The notes beneath the pieces were generated by a model. That model was not told where the DNA came from and did no database searches. It saw nothing but the letters and a program-made list of their open reading frames with translations. The position numbers and the translations under genes are program-made. 64,000 bases of DNA, taken from NCBI GenBank assembly GCA_018240785.1, contig JAFEFC010000031.1, positions 211,502 to 275,501 of the forward strand, read 5' to 3'. Source of the stretch: Pseudomonadota bacterium (lineage in GTDB: Bacteria; Pseudomonadota; Gammaproteobacteria; Burkholderiales; Rhodocyclaceae). Shown here piece by piece: positions 26,528 through 35,508 of the stretch. How positions within the stretch are numbered: position 1 is the stretch's first letter; each line of letters starts with the position of its first letter.

Positions 26528-27462
26528 CAGTCGCGCTTCCCGTTCAGTTCCAGCAGCGCGACAAAGAGATCCTCGATGCTCGGGCTCACACGGGCGATCC
26601 GGCTCGCCGCCACGCCGGCCGCACCGATGGCCTGCTCGATCTCGGGCAGCCGCCTGTCGGCGTCATCGACATGCGCATGCACTCCCGTGCCCACCAGCAG
26701 CACTTCCTTCACGCCGGGCAGCGTGCGCACGATTTCCCACAGGGGGCGCGGATCGGCAGCCATGATCTCGATCATCGCCCCGGGCATGCGGGCCTTCAGA
26801 CCGGCCGGCGTGTCGCAATGGACCATCGCGCCACGGTGCAGCAAGGCCAGGCGGTCGCAGCGCTCCGCCTCGTCGAGATAGGCGGTGGAGATCACCATCG
26901 CCACGCCTTCGCCGCGCAGGCCGTAGAGGATCTCCCAGAACTCGCGCCGCGACACCGGATCGACGCCGGTGGTGGGCTCATCCAGCAGCAACACCCCGGG
27001 CGTATGCACGAGCGCGCAGATCAAGCCCAGCTTCTGCTTCATGCCCCCGGAAAGCTGACCCGCCAGTCGCGCGCGAAAAGTCGTCATGTCCGAAGCGGTG
27101 AGCATCGCATCCGCGCGCGACCGCCACACCTGCGGCGGGACCTCGAACAGGTCAGCATAGAAGCGGATGTTCTCGTCCACCGTCAGGTCCTCGTAGAGGC
27201 CGAAACGCTGCGGCATGTAGCTGACATGCTGCTTGGTGCGCTCCGGGTGGCGGAGGACGTCGATACCGTCGATTTCGATCTGCCCGTCGTCCGGTAGCAT
27301 GACGCTCGCCAGCATGCGCATGGTGGTCGTCTTGCCCGCGCCGTCCGGCCCCACCAGTCCGAAGATCTCGCCCCGCCTCACGGTGAAGTCGAGCCGGTCC
27401 ACTGCCGTCAGCGCGCCGAAGCGCTTCGATAGTCCGCGAGCCTCGACAACGACGTCGGCCAT
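26527..27462 (-). CDS. ABC exporter ATPase subunit (equivalent to the other half of YbhF)
   Basis: 311 aa from MADVVVEARGLSKRFG; a 20-codon upstream extension overlaps the hlyD stop region and is unlikely. Walker A GPDGAGKTTTMRML, signature LSGGMKQKLGL, Walker B VLLLDEPTTGVDP, His-switch region present. It starts 10 bases after the adaptor gene. It is the canonical-signature partner of the LAGGW subunit, so the pair probably contains one consensus and one degenerate catalytic site. Confidence 0.93.
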   Translation of the reverse strand: MADVVVEARGLSKRFGALTAVDRLDFTVRRGEIFGLVGPDGAGKTTTMRMLASVMLPDDGQIEIDGIDVLRHPERTKQHVSYMPQRFGLYEDLTVDENIRFYADLFEVPPQVWRSRADAMLTASDMTTFRARLAGQLSGGMKQKLGLICALVHTPGVLLLDEPTTGVDPVSRREFWEILYGLRGEGVAMVISTAYLDEAERCDRLALLHRGAMVHCDTPAGLKARMPGAMIEIMAADPRPLWEIVRTLPGVKEVLLVGTGVHAHVDDADRRLPEIEQAIGAAGVAASRIARVSPSIEDLFVALLELNGKRD

Positions 27463-27472
27463 GGCATTCGCA

Positions 27473-28456
27473 CTATTGAAGTTCGATCCTGACGTCGGCG
27501 GGCATGCCCGGAACGAGCTCATGAGACGGATTGGCGATGTCCACCTTCACCCGATACACCAGGGTGACGCGCTCGGCATGCGTCTCGACGGTCTTGGGGG
27601 TGAACTCCGCCTTCGAGGCGATGAAGGAAATGCGCCCCTGGTATCGCTTGCCGGGGTGGCTGTCGGTGGTGGCCGTCACCTCCTGGCCGAGCCTTGTCCG
27701 CCCGAGGTCCTTCTCGTTCAGGTATGCCCGCACCCACACGTGGTCGAGGTCGGCGATGGTCACGACCGGCGTGCCCGGCACCACCACTTCGCCGACCTCG
27801 GCCTGGCGCACCGTCACCACACCGTCGAAGGGCGCCGTCAGCGTGGTGTAGGCTAGGACGATGTGCGCGAGCCGCACCGCCTCGTCGGCGCTATGGACGG
27901 CCGCCTCGGCCGACTTCACGTTGCGTTCGGCGGCGGCGACCAGGGCGCGGTCCCGCTCGAGCACTGCGCTGCTCTGCTTGAGCGCGGTTTCGGCCTGGTC
28001 GAGCACTGCGGCGGAGACGAAGCCCTGCTGGCGGAGATCGGCGTTGCGCCGCAGATCGAGCCGATGCTGGGCCTTCACCGCCTCGTCGGCCAGCACGGTC
28101 TTGCCCGCGGCCGCCAGCACCTCGCGGGCAGCATCGAGCTGGCGGGCCTGAAGCGTACGGTTCGCCTCCGCAATCACGACCTGCTGCCGGTAATCGGCAT
28201 CATCCAGCCGTGCCACGACGGTACCCTGCTTCACCCACTCGCCTTCGTTGAAGGGCAGTTCGATGATGCGCGACTGGACCGACTTGAAGCTCAGGACGCT
28301 CTCGTGCGCCTCGATGTTGCCCGACAGGGTCAGTTCATGATGAGCGCCCGACGAGAGTCCCGGCCACGCGCCCGTCCGGACGACGTAGCCGATGCTCGCG
28401 CCGATCAGGATCAGCAGGGCGATGAGGGCCACAACGGGTCTTCTGGCGGGAAACAT
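27473..28456 (-). CDS. HlyD/YbhG-family membrane-fusion protein of the ABC exporter
   Basis: 327 aa. N-terminal anchor helix (RRPVVALIALLILIGASIGYV), then lipoyl half-motif and a long coiled-coil hairpin (residues about 80-200), then the beta barrel with VRAYLNEKDLGRTRLGQEV. Matches the YbhG/EmrA group of periplasmic adaptors. First gene of a five-gene operon (adaptor, ATPase, ATPase, permease, permease). An outer-membrane channel is not encoded here and would be borrowed, for example a TolC-like protein. Confidence 0.92.
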   Translation of the reverse strand: MFPARRPVVALIALLILIGASIGYVVRTGAWPGLSSGAHHELTLSGNIEAHESVLSFKSVQSRIIELPFNEGEWVKQGTVVARLDDADYRQQVVIAEANRTLQARQLDAAREVLAAAGKTVLADEAVKAQHRLDLRRNADLRQQGFVSAAVLDQAETALKQSSAVLERDRALVAAAERNVKSAEAAVHSADEAVRLAHIVLAYTTLTAPFDGVVTVRQAEVGEVVVPGTPVVTIADLDHVWVRAYLNEKDLGRTRLGQEVTATTDSHPGKRYQGRISFIASKAEFTPKTVETHAERVTLVYRVKVDIANPSHELVPGMPADVRIELQ

Positions 28457-28565
28457 GCACTTTCAGCCGTTCAACGCTTGTCGTGACAAGCAGCATATCG
28501 CCGCGGTCCGGCGCTGTCGTGCTCGAGATCACGATGCCTCGGTTCGAGCCGGCAGGGCGCAAACG

Positions 28566-29012
28566 TCAATCCGGAATCTCCGGCTCCACCAGCCGCGCCA
28601 GGTGCTCGAGCGACTCCTGCCACCCGAGGTAGCAGAGTTCCACCGGAATCGCCTCCGGGATGCCCTCCTGCACGACGTTCAGCTCCGCCCCGCACACCAC
28701 CGCGCGCAGCGTGACCGTCGTCACCATCTCGCCGGGCAGCTTGGCGTCGTCGAACTGGTCGGTGTAGCGGATGCGTTCGTTCGGCACGAGTTCCAGATAG
28801 CGGCCGCCGAAGGCATGGCTGTTGCCCGTGCTGAAATTCCGGAACGCCATCCTGAACGTGCCGCCCACCTTCGCATCCAGGTGGTCGGCCCTGCAGGTGA
28901 AGCCGTTGGGCGGCAGCCAGCGGGCGAGCGCCTCCGCATCGAGGAAGGCACGGTAGATCTTGTCGGGTTTTGTGCGCAGCACGCGGTGCAGGCGGACGGT
29001 ACCGGTCGGCAT
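28566..29012 (-). CDS. SRPBCC (AHSA1/START-like) domain protein
   Basis: 148 aa, one START-like fold. Begins MPTGTVRLHRVLRTKPDKIY with the ALARWLPPNGFTCR and GEMVTTVTLRAV patterns of AHSA1/polyketide-cyclase-like proteins, and ends with the typical WQESLEHLARLVE helix that closes the ligand cavity. Proteins of this type bind hydrophobic ligands or act as stress-related accessory proteins; no ligand can be inferred. Monocistronic, upstream of the exporter operon on the same strand but 109 bases away. Confidence 0.88.
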   Translation of the reverse strand: MPTGTVRLHRVLRTKPDKIYRAFLDAEALARWLPPNGFTCRADHLDAKVGGTFRMAFRNFSTGNSHAFGGRYLELVPNERIRYTDQFDDAKLPGEMVTTVTLRAVVCGAELNVVQEGIPEAIPVELCYLGWQESLEHLARLVEPEIPD

Positions 29013-29196
29013 GGAGCTCTCCTTTCGTCGGGACGGGATTCGCGGCGGGTCTCGTCGCTTTCTTCAGCCTAGCTTGTAAGGGACGCTTGTGCCGGTCACG
29101 ATCAGCTTGGCCCGCCACTGAAGCTCGCCAATGAGCGCCCAAATGGAGGCGCACAGAGCGGCAACGAGCCTGTGCGGGAGTGGCGTTTGTCCGGTA

Positions 29197-29212
29197 ATAA
29201 CAAATTTGTTAT
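29197..29212. promoter_or_regulatory. Perfect 16-base palindrome, probable operator of the DUF4258/DUF2283/XRE module
   Basis: ATAACAAATTTGTTAT is a perfect dyad ending nine bases before the first ATG of the three-gene module. It is strikingly A+T-rich for this region. A binding site in this position fits autorepression by the XRE-type protein encoded third. Overlap with the ribosome site suggests it blocks initiation of transcription close to the start. Confidence 0.7.
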
Positions 29213-29221
29213 CGTTCGCGG

Positions 29222-29476
29222 ATGCATTCGACCCGATTCGATCGAGCCATCATCGTCACTCGCCATGCCGCGCAACGCATGGCCGAGCGTGCCATCAGTG
29301 AAACCGACCTGGTGACGGTGATCGATCGGGGCAAGACGCGCTACCACGACGCCACGCACCTATGGGCGTACCGGCACTTCCCCGCACGCAACGACAATCT
29401 GGTGTGCGCGGTCTTGGTGCTCGAGGATGTAGTGGTGGTCAAGACGGTGATGCACCATTTCGAGCTGGAGGGCTGA
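29222..29476 (+). CDS. DUF4258 protein, possible toxin-like component
   Basis: 84 aa, beginning MHSTRFDRAIIVTRHAAQRM and containing the family pattern H-A-x-x-R-M-A-E-R-x-I followed by VIDRGKTRYHD and a C-terminal VVVVKTVMHHFE strand. The fold is RelE/BrnT-like by family relation, with conserved H/R residues. First in a three-gene unit with DUF2283 and XRE proteins. Toxicity is inferred from this arrangement and has no direct support in the sequence. Confidence 0.75.
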   Translation: MHSTRFDRAIIVTRHAAQRMAERAISETDLVTVIDRGKTRYHDATHLWAYRHFPARNDNLVCAVLVLEDVVVVKTVMHHFELEG

Positions 29477-29480
29477 AGCC

Positions 29481-29675
29481 ATGCGGAGCACCTACTACGA
29501 CGACGATGACATCCTGGTCATCCGCCTCAGCGACAAGCCCATTGCGCGTGAGGTGTCGCAAGACTGGAACACCCACATCAGCTATGCCGAAGACGGAACC
29601 GCAGTCGAGGTGGTGGTCCTCGACGCCCGCGCATCGGGCGTGCTTCCAGTGGAAGTGACCCATGCCCATGCTTGA
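29481..29675 (+). CDS. DUF2283 protein
   Basis: 64 aa: STYYDDDDILVIRLSDKPIA and SYAEDGTAVEVVVLDAR are the beta-strand pattern of DUF2283. This small acidic family often sits next to DUF4258 genes. Only four bases separate it from the DUF4258 stop, and its last codons overlap the XRE gene. It could neutralise the basic DUF4258 partner or be part of the same complex. Confidence 0.8.
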   Translation: MRSTYYDDDDILVIRLSDKPIAREVSQDWNTHISYAEDGTAVEVVVLDARASGVLPVEVTHAHA

Positions 29676-29865
29676 CGCCCTGCTCGATGCGCGCATCGAA
29701 GCGGGCCTGACGCAGGCTCAGGTAGCCGAGCGCATGGGCACCAAGGCACCCGCCGTGGCGCGGCTCGAAAACTCACTGGTCACCGGCAAGCATTCACCCT
29801 CGATCGCCACCCTGCAAAAGTACGCCGCAGCGGTTGGCAAGCGGATCGAGGTGCGGTTCGTCTGA
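29662..29865 (+). CDS. XRE-family HTH protein (antitoxin-like)
   Basis: 67 aa. Helix-turn-helix GLTQAQVAERMGTKAPAVAR covers residues 15-34, and the tail SPSIATLQKYAAAVGKRIEV is typical of Xre/HigA-type antitoxins. The frame overlaps the DUF2283 gene by 14 bases; a second in-frame ATG two codons on is also possible. Likely binds the palindrome at 29197-29212 and represses the module. Confidence 0.85.
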   Translation: MPMLDALLDARIEAGLTQAQVAERMGTKAPAVARLENSLVTGKHSPSIATLQKYAAAVGKRIEVRFV

Positions 29866-29895
29866 TGCGCGCCGCCCAGTTCAAAGAACAGCGGA

Positions 29896-29913
29896 CCACG
29901 GTTTCGACCGTGG
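29896..29913. terminator. UUCG-loop hairpin after the DUF4258/DUF2283/XRE module
   Basis: CCACGGT / ACCGTGG perfect 7-base stem closed by a TTCG tetraloop, 31 bases after the XRE stop. It has no T tract, so it may protect the 3' end or terminate weakly. Confidence 0.5.
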
Positions 29914-30080
29914 CCCAAAGAATGTGGTCTCAGCGAGGGCGACAACGCTGACCGACCGCTGCTGAGCATTGCTACGGACGTGGGGCGCGCTGTTCACAGG
30001 TGCGGGAAATCAGACGCCGAAGGCGCGCACCACCTCATTTCAATCCTCCCTGCCGGCCAACTGCCGGCAAGCAAACCCAT

Positions 30081-30112
30081 CGCTTTCCTGTTCAGCCGCT
30101 TTCCTGTTCAGC
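30081..30112. repeat. Direct 16-base duplication at the pentapeptide gene stop
   Basis: CGCTTTCCTGTTCAGC occurs twice back to back. The second copy covers the TGA stop of the pentapeptide-repeat gene, so the duplication also supplies a second TGA 16 bases on. A simple replication-slippage duplication. Confidence 0.9.
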
Positions 30113-32303
30113 CGCCTCCACCCTGCATCTGCAACATCGCCCTCAACCGCTCGATCTCCGCATCTTTCGCCTTCAGCTCATCCTCAAGGCCCGCCTGCTT
30201 CGTCGCGCCCGCCTCCCACGCCGCCACCGGCGCCAGGATGGCCTGTTGCACGTTGTCGAGCAGGTCGGCCTGGTCGCGGTATTGGTAGACCGGGAGCATG
30301 GTGCGGTAGCTGGTCCAGTGCTCGAACATCGCGTAGCCGGGGTCGCCGCGCAGCAGGATGGGCTGCACCGGCACCGAGGGCAGGCGCGGGACGATTTCGG
30401 AGAGTTCCTGGGGGATGCTCCTGGCGTCGGTGACGTCGGCGACGACGAAGCGCGACATGCCGGCGAGCAGCGCGACGGTTTCGGTCAGGTCGCGGCTGGT
30501 GGGCTTGTCCCAGTCGAAGACGATGGGCACGAGATCGAACTCGCGCAGCCTGACCTTGAGCGCGTCGAGCAGCGCTTTGCGCTCGGCGTAGAAGCGGCCG
30601 AGGATCAGCACGGCCTTGCGCCCGATGGTGTCGATGATTCCGCGGATCTTCTCGTTGTGCACCATCAGGTACACAAACTGCGCCAGTTCCAGATTGTCCA
30701 CCGTGAGCCCGGCGCGGCCATCGGGCGTGATGTGCAGACTGGTCTGGTCGCGCACCTTCGACAAGTCCAGCCCCCACGCCGCCACGCCGTAGACGCTGGC
30801 GCCGGCGAGCCGGGCGCCGTCGACGATGGTCTCGACCATCTGCGCATAGGTGAGCATCGCATCGCTGAGGTCGGCGTCGGTCAGGTTCGCCCCCCGCAGG
30901 TTGGCGCCCGACAGGCAGGCCTGGGTGAGGTCGGCCCCGGACAGGTCGGCGCGACTGAGGTCGGCCTCGCGCAGCATGACGCGGCTGAGCCGGGCTCCCG
31001 CGAGCTTCGCGCCGCAAAGGTCGGTGTGCTCGAGATTCGCGCCGATGAAGGACGCGCCCGCGACGCTTGCCCAGCGCAGGTCGGCGCGGGTCAGGGTCGC
31101 CAGGGCAAAGTTCGCGCCGTCCAGCCGGGCGGCCATGAGCCTGGCGTCGACCAGCGTGGCCGCGGTGAGGTCGGCACCCGCAAGCCGGGCCTCGTACGAG
31201 TCGATGCGGCTCAGGTGGGCACGCGCCAGGTTCGCGCCGGTGAGGTCTTCGCGCAGCAGGCGATAGCCGATGAGGTTGGCGCCGCGCAGATCGGGCGTCA
31301 GCGCCGGGCAGCGGATGCGCCAGTCGTTCCACTCGTCGCCATCTTCGTAGAAGTAGGCAAGATGCAGCGCGTTGCCTTCGAAGAAGTCGGCTTCCTCGAG
31401 ATGGGCGTCGTCCAGGTCTGCGCCGTAGAGCTGCGCACCCGTCAGGTTGGCTTCTGCAAGGCTCGCGCCGTTGAGCCTGGCGCGGCGCAGGTCCGCGCCG
31501 GTGAGGTCGGCGCGCACGAGGTCCACGCACACGGCGGAGACGTCGCTGAGGTCGGCCCAGCACAGCCAGGCTTCGCACAGGTCGGCTCCGCCCAGATCGG
31601 CCGCGCGCAGGTTGGCGCCGGTGAGGCGGGCGCCGCGGAGCGATGCGCCCGACAGGTTGGCGCCCGCGAGCGCAGCGCCGGTGAGGTCGACTCCGTCGAG
31701 CCGCGGCGCGATGCCCGGGTTCTCGCTGCGCCACGCGTTCCAGTCGTCGACTCCCGCCAGCAATCGCGCCAGATGGGTGTCGTCGAACCGTCGCGAGTCG
31801 AAAGGGTCGTCGGCGTTGACGCCCGCGTCCACCTTGTCCCGCGCCAGTGCCTGCAGCGTGCGCTGGAGCTTGGCGAGCTGCGCATCCAGCGGCAGATCCG
31901 GCAGGAAAGGGGCGTTATCGCGCGCGAAGCGCCGCCAGGAGTCGGCACCGCGCAGCACGGCGGCGAGCTGGGTGGCATCGCCCATTTCCTCTTCGTGCCT
32001 GACGAAGGCCGCGCCGTCAAACCGGCAGCGCGTCATCTGTGCGCCCCCGAGCCGCGCCTGCGCAAGGCGCGCGCCGCGCAGATCGGCGCCGTCGAGCCAG
32101 GCTTCCCTCAGGTAGGCACCTTCGAGGTCGCAGCCTTGCAGATTTGCGCCGCGCAGATCGGCGGCGAAAAGTTCGATGCCCGCGAGCGAGCGCCCGGACA
32201 GGTCGGCACCTTCGAGGTCGGGCAGGTCGGCGGCCTGCCGCCGTGCCGCATTCCACGCCTCGACGCCTTGGTCGAGCACTGCCAGGTGGGCCGGGTTCGC
32301 CAT
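30108..32303 (-). CDS. Large pentapeptide-repeat protein with C-terminal TIR-like/nucleotide-binding domain
   Basis: 731 aa from MANPAHLAVLDQGVEAW, with AGGA upstream. Three blocks of A(D/N)LxX pentapeptides form right-handed beta helices; each is entered by a similar module with a W-N/W-R and P-x-L-x-G-x-(D/N)-L pattern (near residues 12, 155 and 320). From about residue 545 the sequence becomes an alpha/beta domain: KAVLILGRF, a helix, FDLVPIVFDWDKP, then MSRFVVADVTDARSIPQEL, the order seen in TIR and deoxyribosyltransferase-like domains. A short coiled coil ends the protein. Downstream of sbcDC on the same strand (79-base gap), possibly the same transcript. Role unknown; effector-like architecture. 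Confidence 0.78.
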   Translation of the reverse strand: MANPAHLAVLDQGVEAWNAARRQAADLPDLEGADLSGRSLAGIELFAADLRGANLQGCDLEGAYLREAWLDGADLRGARLAQARLGGAQMTRCRFDGAAFVRHEEEMGDATQLAAVLRGADSWRRFARDNAPFLPDLPLDAQLAKLQRTLQALARDKVDAGVNADDPFDSRRFDDTHLARLLAGVDDWNAWRSENPGIAPRLDGVDLTGAALAGANLSGASLRGARLTGANLRAADLGGADLCEAWLCWADLSDVSAVCVDLVRADLTGADLRRARLNGASLAEANLTGAQLYGADLDDAHLEEADFFEGNALHLAYFYEDGDEWNDWRIRCPALTPDLRGANLIGYRLLREDLTGANLARAHLSRIDSYEARLAGADLTAATLVDARLMAARLDGANFALATLTRADLRWASVAGASFIGANLEHTDLCGAKLAGARLSRVMLREADLSRADLSGADLTQACLSGANLRGANLTDADLSDAMLTYAQMVETIVDGARLAGASVYGVAAWGLDLSKVRDQTSLHITPDGRAGLTVDNLELAQFVYLMVHNEKIRGIIDTIGRKAVLILGRFYAERKALLDALKVRLREFDLVPIVFDWDKPTSRDLTETVALLAGMSRFVVADVTDARSIPQELSEIVPRLPSVPVQPILLRGDPGYAMFEHWTSYRTMLPVYQYRDQADLLDNVQQAILAPVAAWEAGATKQAGLEDELKAKDAEIERLRAMLQMQGGGG

Positions 32304-32382
32304 GGGTGCGGGGTCCTGTGGGGATAGGGTCAGCATAGGAAGCGGAACGCGCCTTGCGCAAGACGCGGGTGGCGCAGGTGCA

Positions 32383-35300
32383 TCAGGCCCGCACCCGCAC
32401 CCTGCTCCCCCTCACCCCCTGCACCACCTCGATCGCCACGTCGATCTGCTGCTTCATCTCCTCGACGTGTGAGATCACGCCGACCATGCGGCCGCGCTGT
32501 TGCAGGTCGATCAGCGCCTTCATCGCCATGTCGAGCGATTCGGGGTCGAGGCTGCCGAAACCTTCGTCGATGAACAGGGTGTCGAGCTGGATGCCGCCGG
32601 CGTAGGCCTGGACGACGTCGGACAGACCCAGCGCGAGCGACAGCGAGGCCATGAAGCCTTCGCCACCCGACAGCGTACTGGCCGGGCGGGCGCGGCCGGT
32701 GTAGTCGTCGAACACTTCGAGATCCAGCCCGGCGGCGCGGCGCGCGTCGGCGACGTCCTCGCGCCGCTGCAGCAGGTAGCGGCCGCGGCTCATCGCCTTC
32801 AGGCGCAGCGAGGCGGCGCGCAGCACGTCGTCGAGCAGCGCGGCGAGCACGTAGCGCTGGAAGGTGAGCTTGCGGCCGTTGTCGCCGTTGGCGATGTCGG
32901 CGAGGTGGCCGACGACGCGGTATTCGGCCTCGATGGCGCCGGATTCACGCGCGATGTCGTCGAGCGCGGCAAGCAGCTTCGCCAGCCGGGCCTGTTCGCC
33001 GTGGCTGTGCTGGATGCGCCCGACAACCGCCTCGACTGCGCTGCGGCAGGCGGCGGCGCGGGACTCGAGCGCGGCCAGATCGGGCGCGACGAGGCCGGCG
33101 ATGGCGCGGGTGGCGCGCTCGGCGCGTTCGCGGGCGGCGGCGAGCTGTTCGTCGGCGCTGCGGATGCTGCGCGCGAGGCGCTCGACGTCCGGCGCGGGCA
33201 GCACGGCGGCGCGCCAGGCGGCCTCGGCGCGTTGCAGCGCGTCGGCTTCGAGCGGCGCGGCAGGACGTGCGTCGGAATCGGCGGCCGGATCGCCGAAGCC
33301 GGCGGTGAGCAGCGCCCGCGCGAACAGCTCGCCAGCCTCCGCCACGCGGCCTGCGGCGGCCTGCGCCGCCTCGGCCAGGGTTTCGCGCTGCGCGCCGAGC
33401 GCGGTGGCGCGGGCGGCGGCGGCCTGCTGCGCGGCCTGGGCGGACTGCAGCGCGGCCTCCAGTTGTGCGCGCTTCGCTGCAGCGGCGGTGATGGCCGCGT
33501 CGAGCGCGGCGCGCGCACGCAGGTTCTCCGGCACGGCGGCGCGGCGTTCCTCCGCCAGGCCCAGCGCGGCCTGCGCGGCGGACGCGGCGGCGGCAGACGC
33601 TTCACGTGCCTGCTCGAAGGCGGCACCGGCCGCGGCGATGTCGGCATCGAGCGCCTGCAGCGCGTCACGCAGCGGGCCGATGTCGGCCGCGGCGGCGCGC
33701 GCCGCCTGCAGCGCGGCACGCAACTCCGCCAGCGACGCAGGCGCGCCCTCCTCTGCGCCGACGCCCTCCACGCTGCCCTCTTCCACCTGCAGGGCCGCCT
33801 CGCGCGTGGACACTTCGGCCTGCGCCGCGGCGCGCGCCTGTGCGGCGGCATCGAGCTTGCGGCGCGCAGCTTCGGCGGCAGTCTCGGCCTCGCGCACCGA
33901 CGTGCTCGCCGCCTGCAGCCCCTGCTCGGTGGGCAGTTCGCCGTCGAAGCGGGCGGGTGCGGGGTGCTCGGCGCTGCCGCACACCGGGCAGGCGCCGCCG
34001 TCGTGCAGGTGGCGGGCGAGGATGGCGGCCTGGGCCTGGCGCCAGCGCGCATCGAGCGCGTCGAATTGCGTGCGGCGCTGCTGCAGCGCCTGCTGCGCGC
34101 CGTCGAAGGCCTGCCGCTGCCGGGCTTCGGCCGCCTGTTGCGACGCCAGTTGACGGGTGCTGGCGGCAAGGCCGGCGGCGGCCTGCTCGCGGCGCTCGGC
34201 GCGCTGCACGCGCAGGGCCAGCGCGTCGGCCTGCGCGGCCTGCGGCTGCAGCGCGTCGATGCGGGCGGCGAGCGTGCTGCGGCGCGCCGCCAGTTCGTCG
34301 CGCCGCGCGGCGGCAGCCGTGAGCTTGCGCCCGGCTTCGGCACGCGCAGCTTCATGTGTACGCAGTGCGTCTTCGGCCTGGCTCAGGCGCGAAACGGCAT
34401 CGGCCAGCGCTTCGAGCCGCATCAGCTCGCGCTGCGCGGCGTCGCGCGCGGGCGCGCGGGCAGTCTGCGCCTGCAGGCTGGCGTCGGCCTGCTGCAGCGC
34501 CTCGCCGGCGCGGGCGAGGTCGGCGACGACCTGCGCGTCGCGCTGGCGCGCCTCGGTGGCAGTGCGCCGGGCGGCGGCGAGCGCGGTCCCGGCGGGCTGC
34601 ACCTGCTGCGCGCGTTGTGCCAGGTGCAGCCGTGCGCGTTGCGCCTCGACTTCGCCGGCGCGGGCGGTCAGCGCCTGCAGTGCCGCCTTGGCGGCCTCGG
34701 CTTCGGCGAACAGCGCGGCGCTGGCCTGGCCCTGCTGCAGCGCGGCGCGTGCAGCGGCGTCCTCTTCGCGGGCGCGCTGCTCCTCTTCCGCCAGCGTGGC
34801 GAGCGCCGCGGCCAGTTCGGCCTGCTGCGTGACCAGCGCTTCCGGCGTGGCGGCGCCGGCCTGCTGCAGCAGGGTTTCGCGCCGCAGCCGCGCCTGCTCG
34901 CCGCGCTCGCGCAGCGCATTGGCCTCGGTCTTCAGCGCGTCCTGCAGGCGCTTGTAGGTGGCGGTGCCGAACAGGGTTTCGAGGATCTTCTCGCGCTCGC
35001 CCGAGCCGGCGGCGAGCAGCTTGCGGAACTGGCCCTGCGGCAGCAGCACGACCTGGCGGAACTGGTCGGCCTTGAAGCCGAGCAGCGCCTCGACCTGGGC
35101 CGTCACTTCGGTGGTCTTCTGCGCGAGCGGCGTCCAGGTATCGCCATCGAAGCGGGACAGCTCGGCCTTCGCCAGCACCTTGGCGAGGCCGGAGCCGCGC
35201 AGCGCGGCACGTTCCTGCTCCGGCACGCGCTTCACCCGGTAGCGGCGCTCGCCGAGCGCGAACTCGAACTCGATCTCGGTCTGCAGCGCGTCGTCGGCGT

Positions 35301-35508
35301 GGTGGCTGCGCATCTCGCGCGCGCTGCGCTCGCCGCCCGAGGTGTCGCCGTACAGCGCGTAGGTGATGCCGTCGAGGATGGAGGTCTTGCCGGCGCCGGT
35401 GGGGCCGGAGATCAGGAACAGCGCGCCGGCGGGCAGGCGGGTGAAATCCACTTCCTCGCGCCCGGCGAAGGGGCCGAAGGCCTGCAGCGTGAGCTTGAGC
35501 GGCTTCAT
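32383..35508 (-). CDS. sbcC: Exonuclease subunit SbcC (Rad50-like)
   Basis: ATPase subunit of the SbcCD nuclease, which cuts hairpins and processes broken or palindromic DNA ends. 1041 aa. Walker A GPTGAGKTSILDGITYALYG near residue 34, two very long Ala/Arg/Gln/Glu-rich coiled-coil arms, and the zinc hook CPVC near residue 505. The C-terminal lobe has the ABC signature LSGGEGFMASLSLALGL and Walker B DTLFIDEGFGSLDPESL. Its ATG overlaps the sbcD stop (ATGA). The coiled coils produce very long misleading antisense frames. Confidence 0.96.
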   Translation of the reverse strand: MKPLKLTLQAFGPFAGREEVDFTRLPAGALFLISGPTGAGKTSILDGITYALYGDTSGGERSAREMRSHHADDALQTEIEFEFALGERRYRVKRVPEQERAALRGSGLAKVLAKAELSRFDGDTWTPLAQKTTEVTAQVEALLGFKADQFRQVVLLPQGQFRKLLAAGSGEREKILETLFGTATYKRLQDALKTEANALRERGEQARLRRETLLQQAGAATPEALVTQQAELAAALATLAEEEQRAREEDAAARAALQQGQASAALFAEAEAAKAALQALTARAGEVEAQRARLHLAQRAQQVQPAGTALAAARRTATEARQRDAQVVADLARAGEALQQADASLQAQTARAPARDAAQRELMRLEALADAVSRLSQAEDALRTHEAARAEAGRKLTAAAARRDELAARRSTLAARIDALQPQAAQADALALRVQRAERREQAAAGLAASTRQLASQQAAEARQRQAFDGAQQALQQRRTQFDALDARWRQAQAAILARHLHDGGACPVCGSAEHPAPARFDGELPTEQGLQAASTSVREAETAAEAARRKLDAAAQARAAAQAEVSTREAALQVEEGSVEGVGAEEGAPASLAELRAALQAARAAAADIGPLRDALQALDADIAAAGAAFEQAREASAAAASAAQAALGLAEERRAAVPENLRARAALDAAITAAAAKRAQLEAALQSAQAAQQAAAARATALGAQRETLAEAAQAAAGRVAEAGELFARALLTAGFGDPAADSDARPAAPLEADALQRAEAAWRAAVLPAPDVERLARSIRSADEQLAAARERAERATRAIAGLVAPDLAALESRAAACRSAVEAVVGRIQHSHGEQARLAKLLAALDDIARESGAIEAEYRVVGHLADIANGDNGRKLTFQRYVLAALLDDVLRAASLRLKAMSRGRYLLQRREDVADARRAAGLDLEVFDDYTGRARPASTLSGGEGFMASLSLALGLSDVVQAYAGGIQLDTLFIDEGFGSLDPESLDMAMKALIDLQQRGRMVGVISHVEEMKQQIDVAIEVVQGVRGSRVRVRA

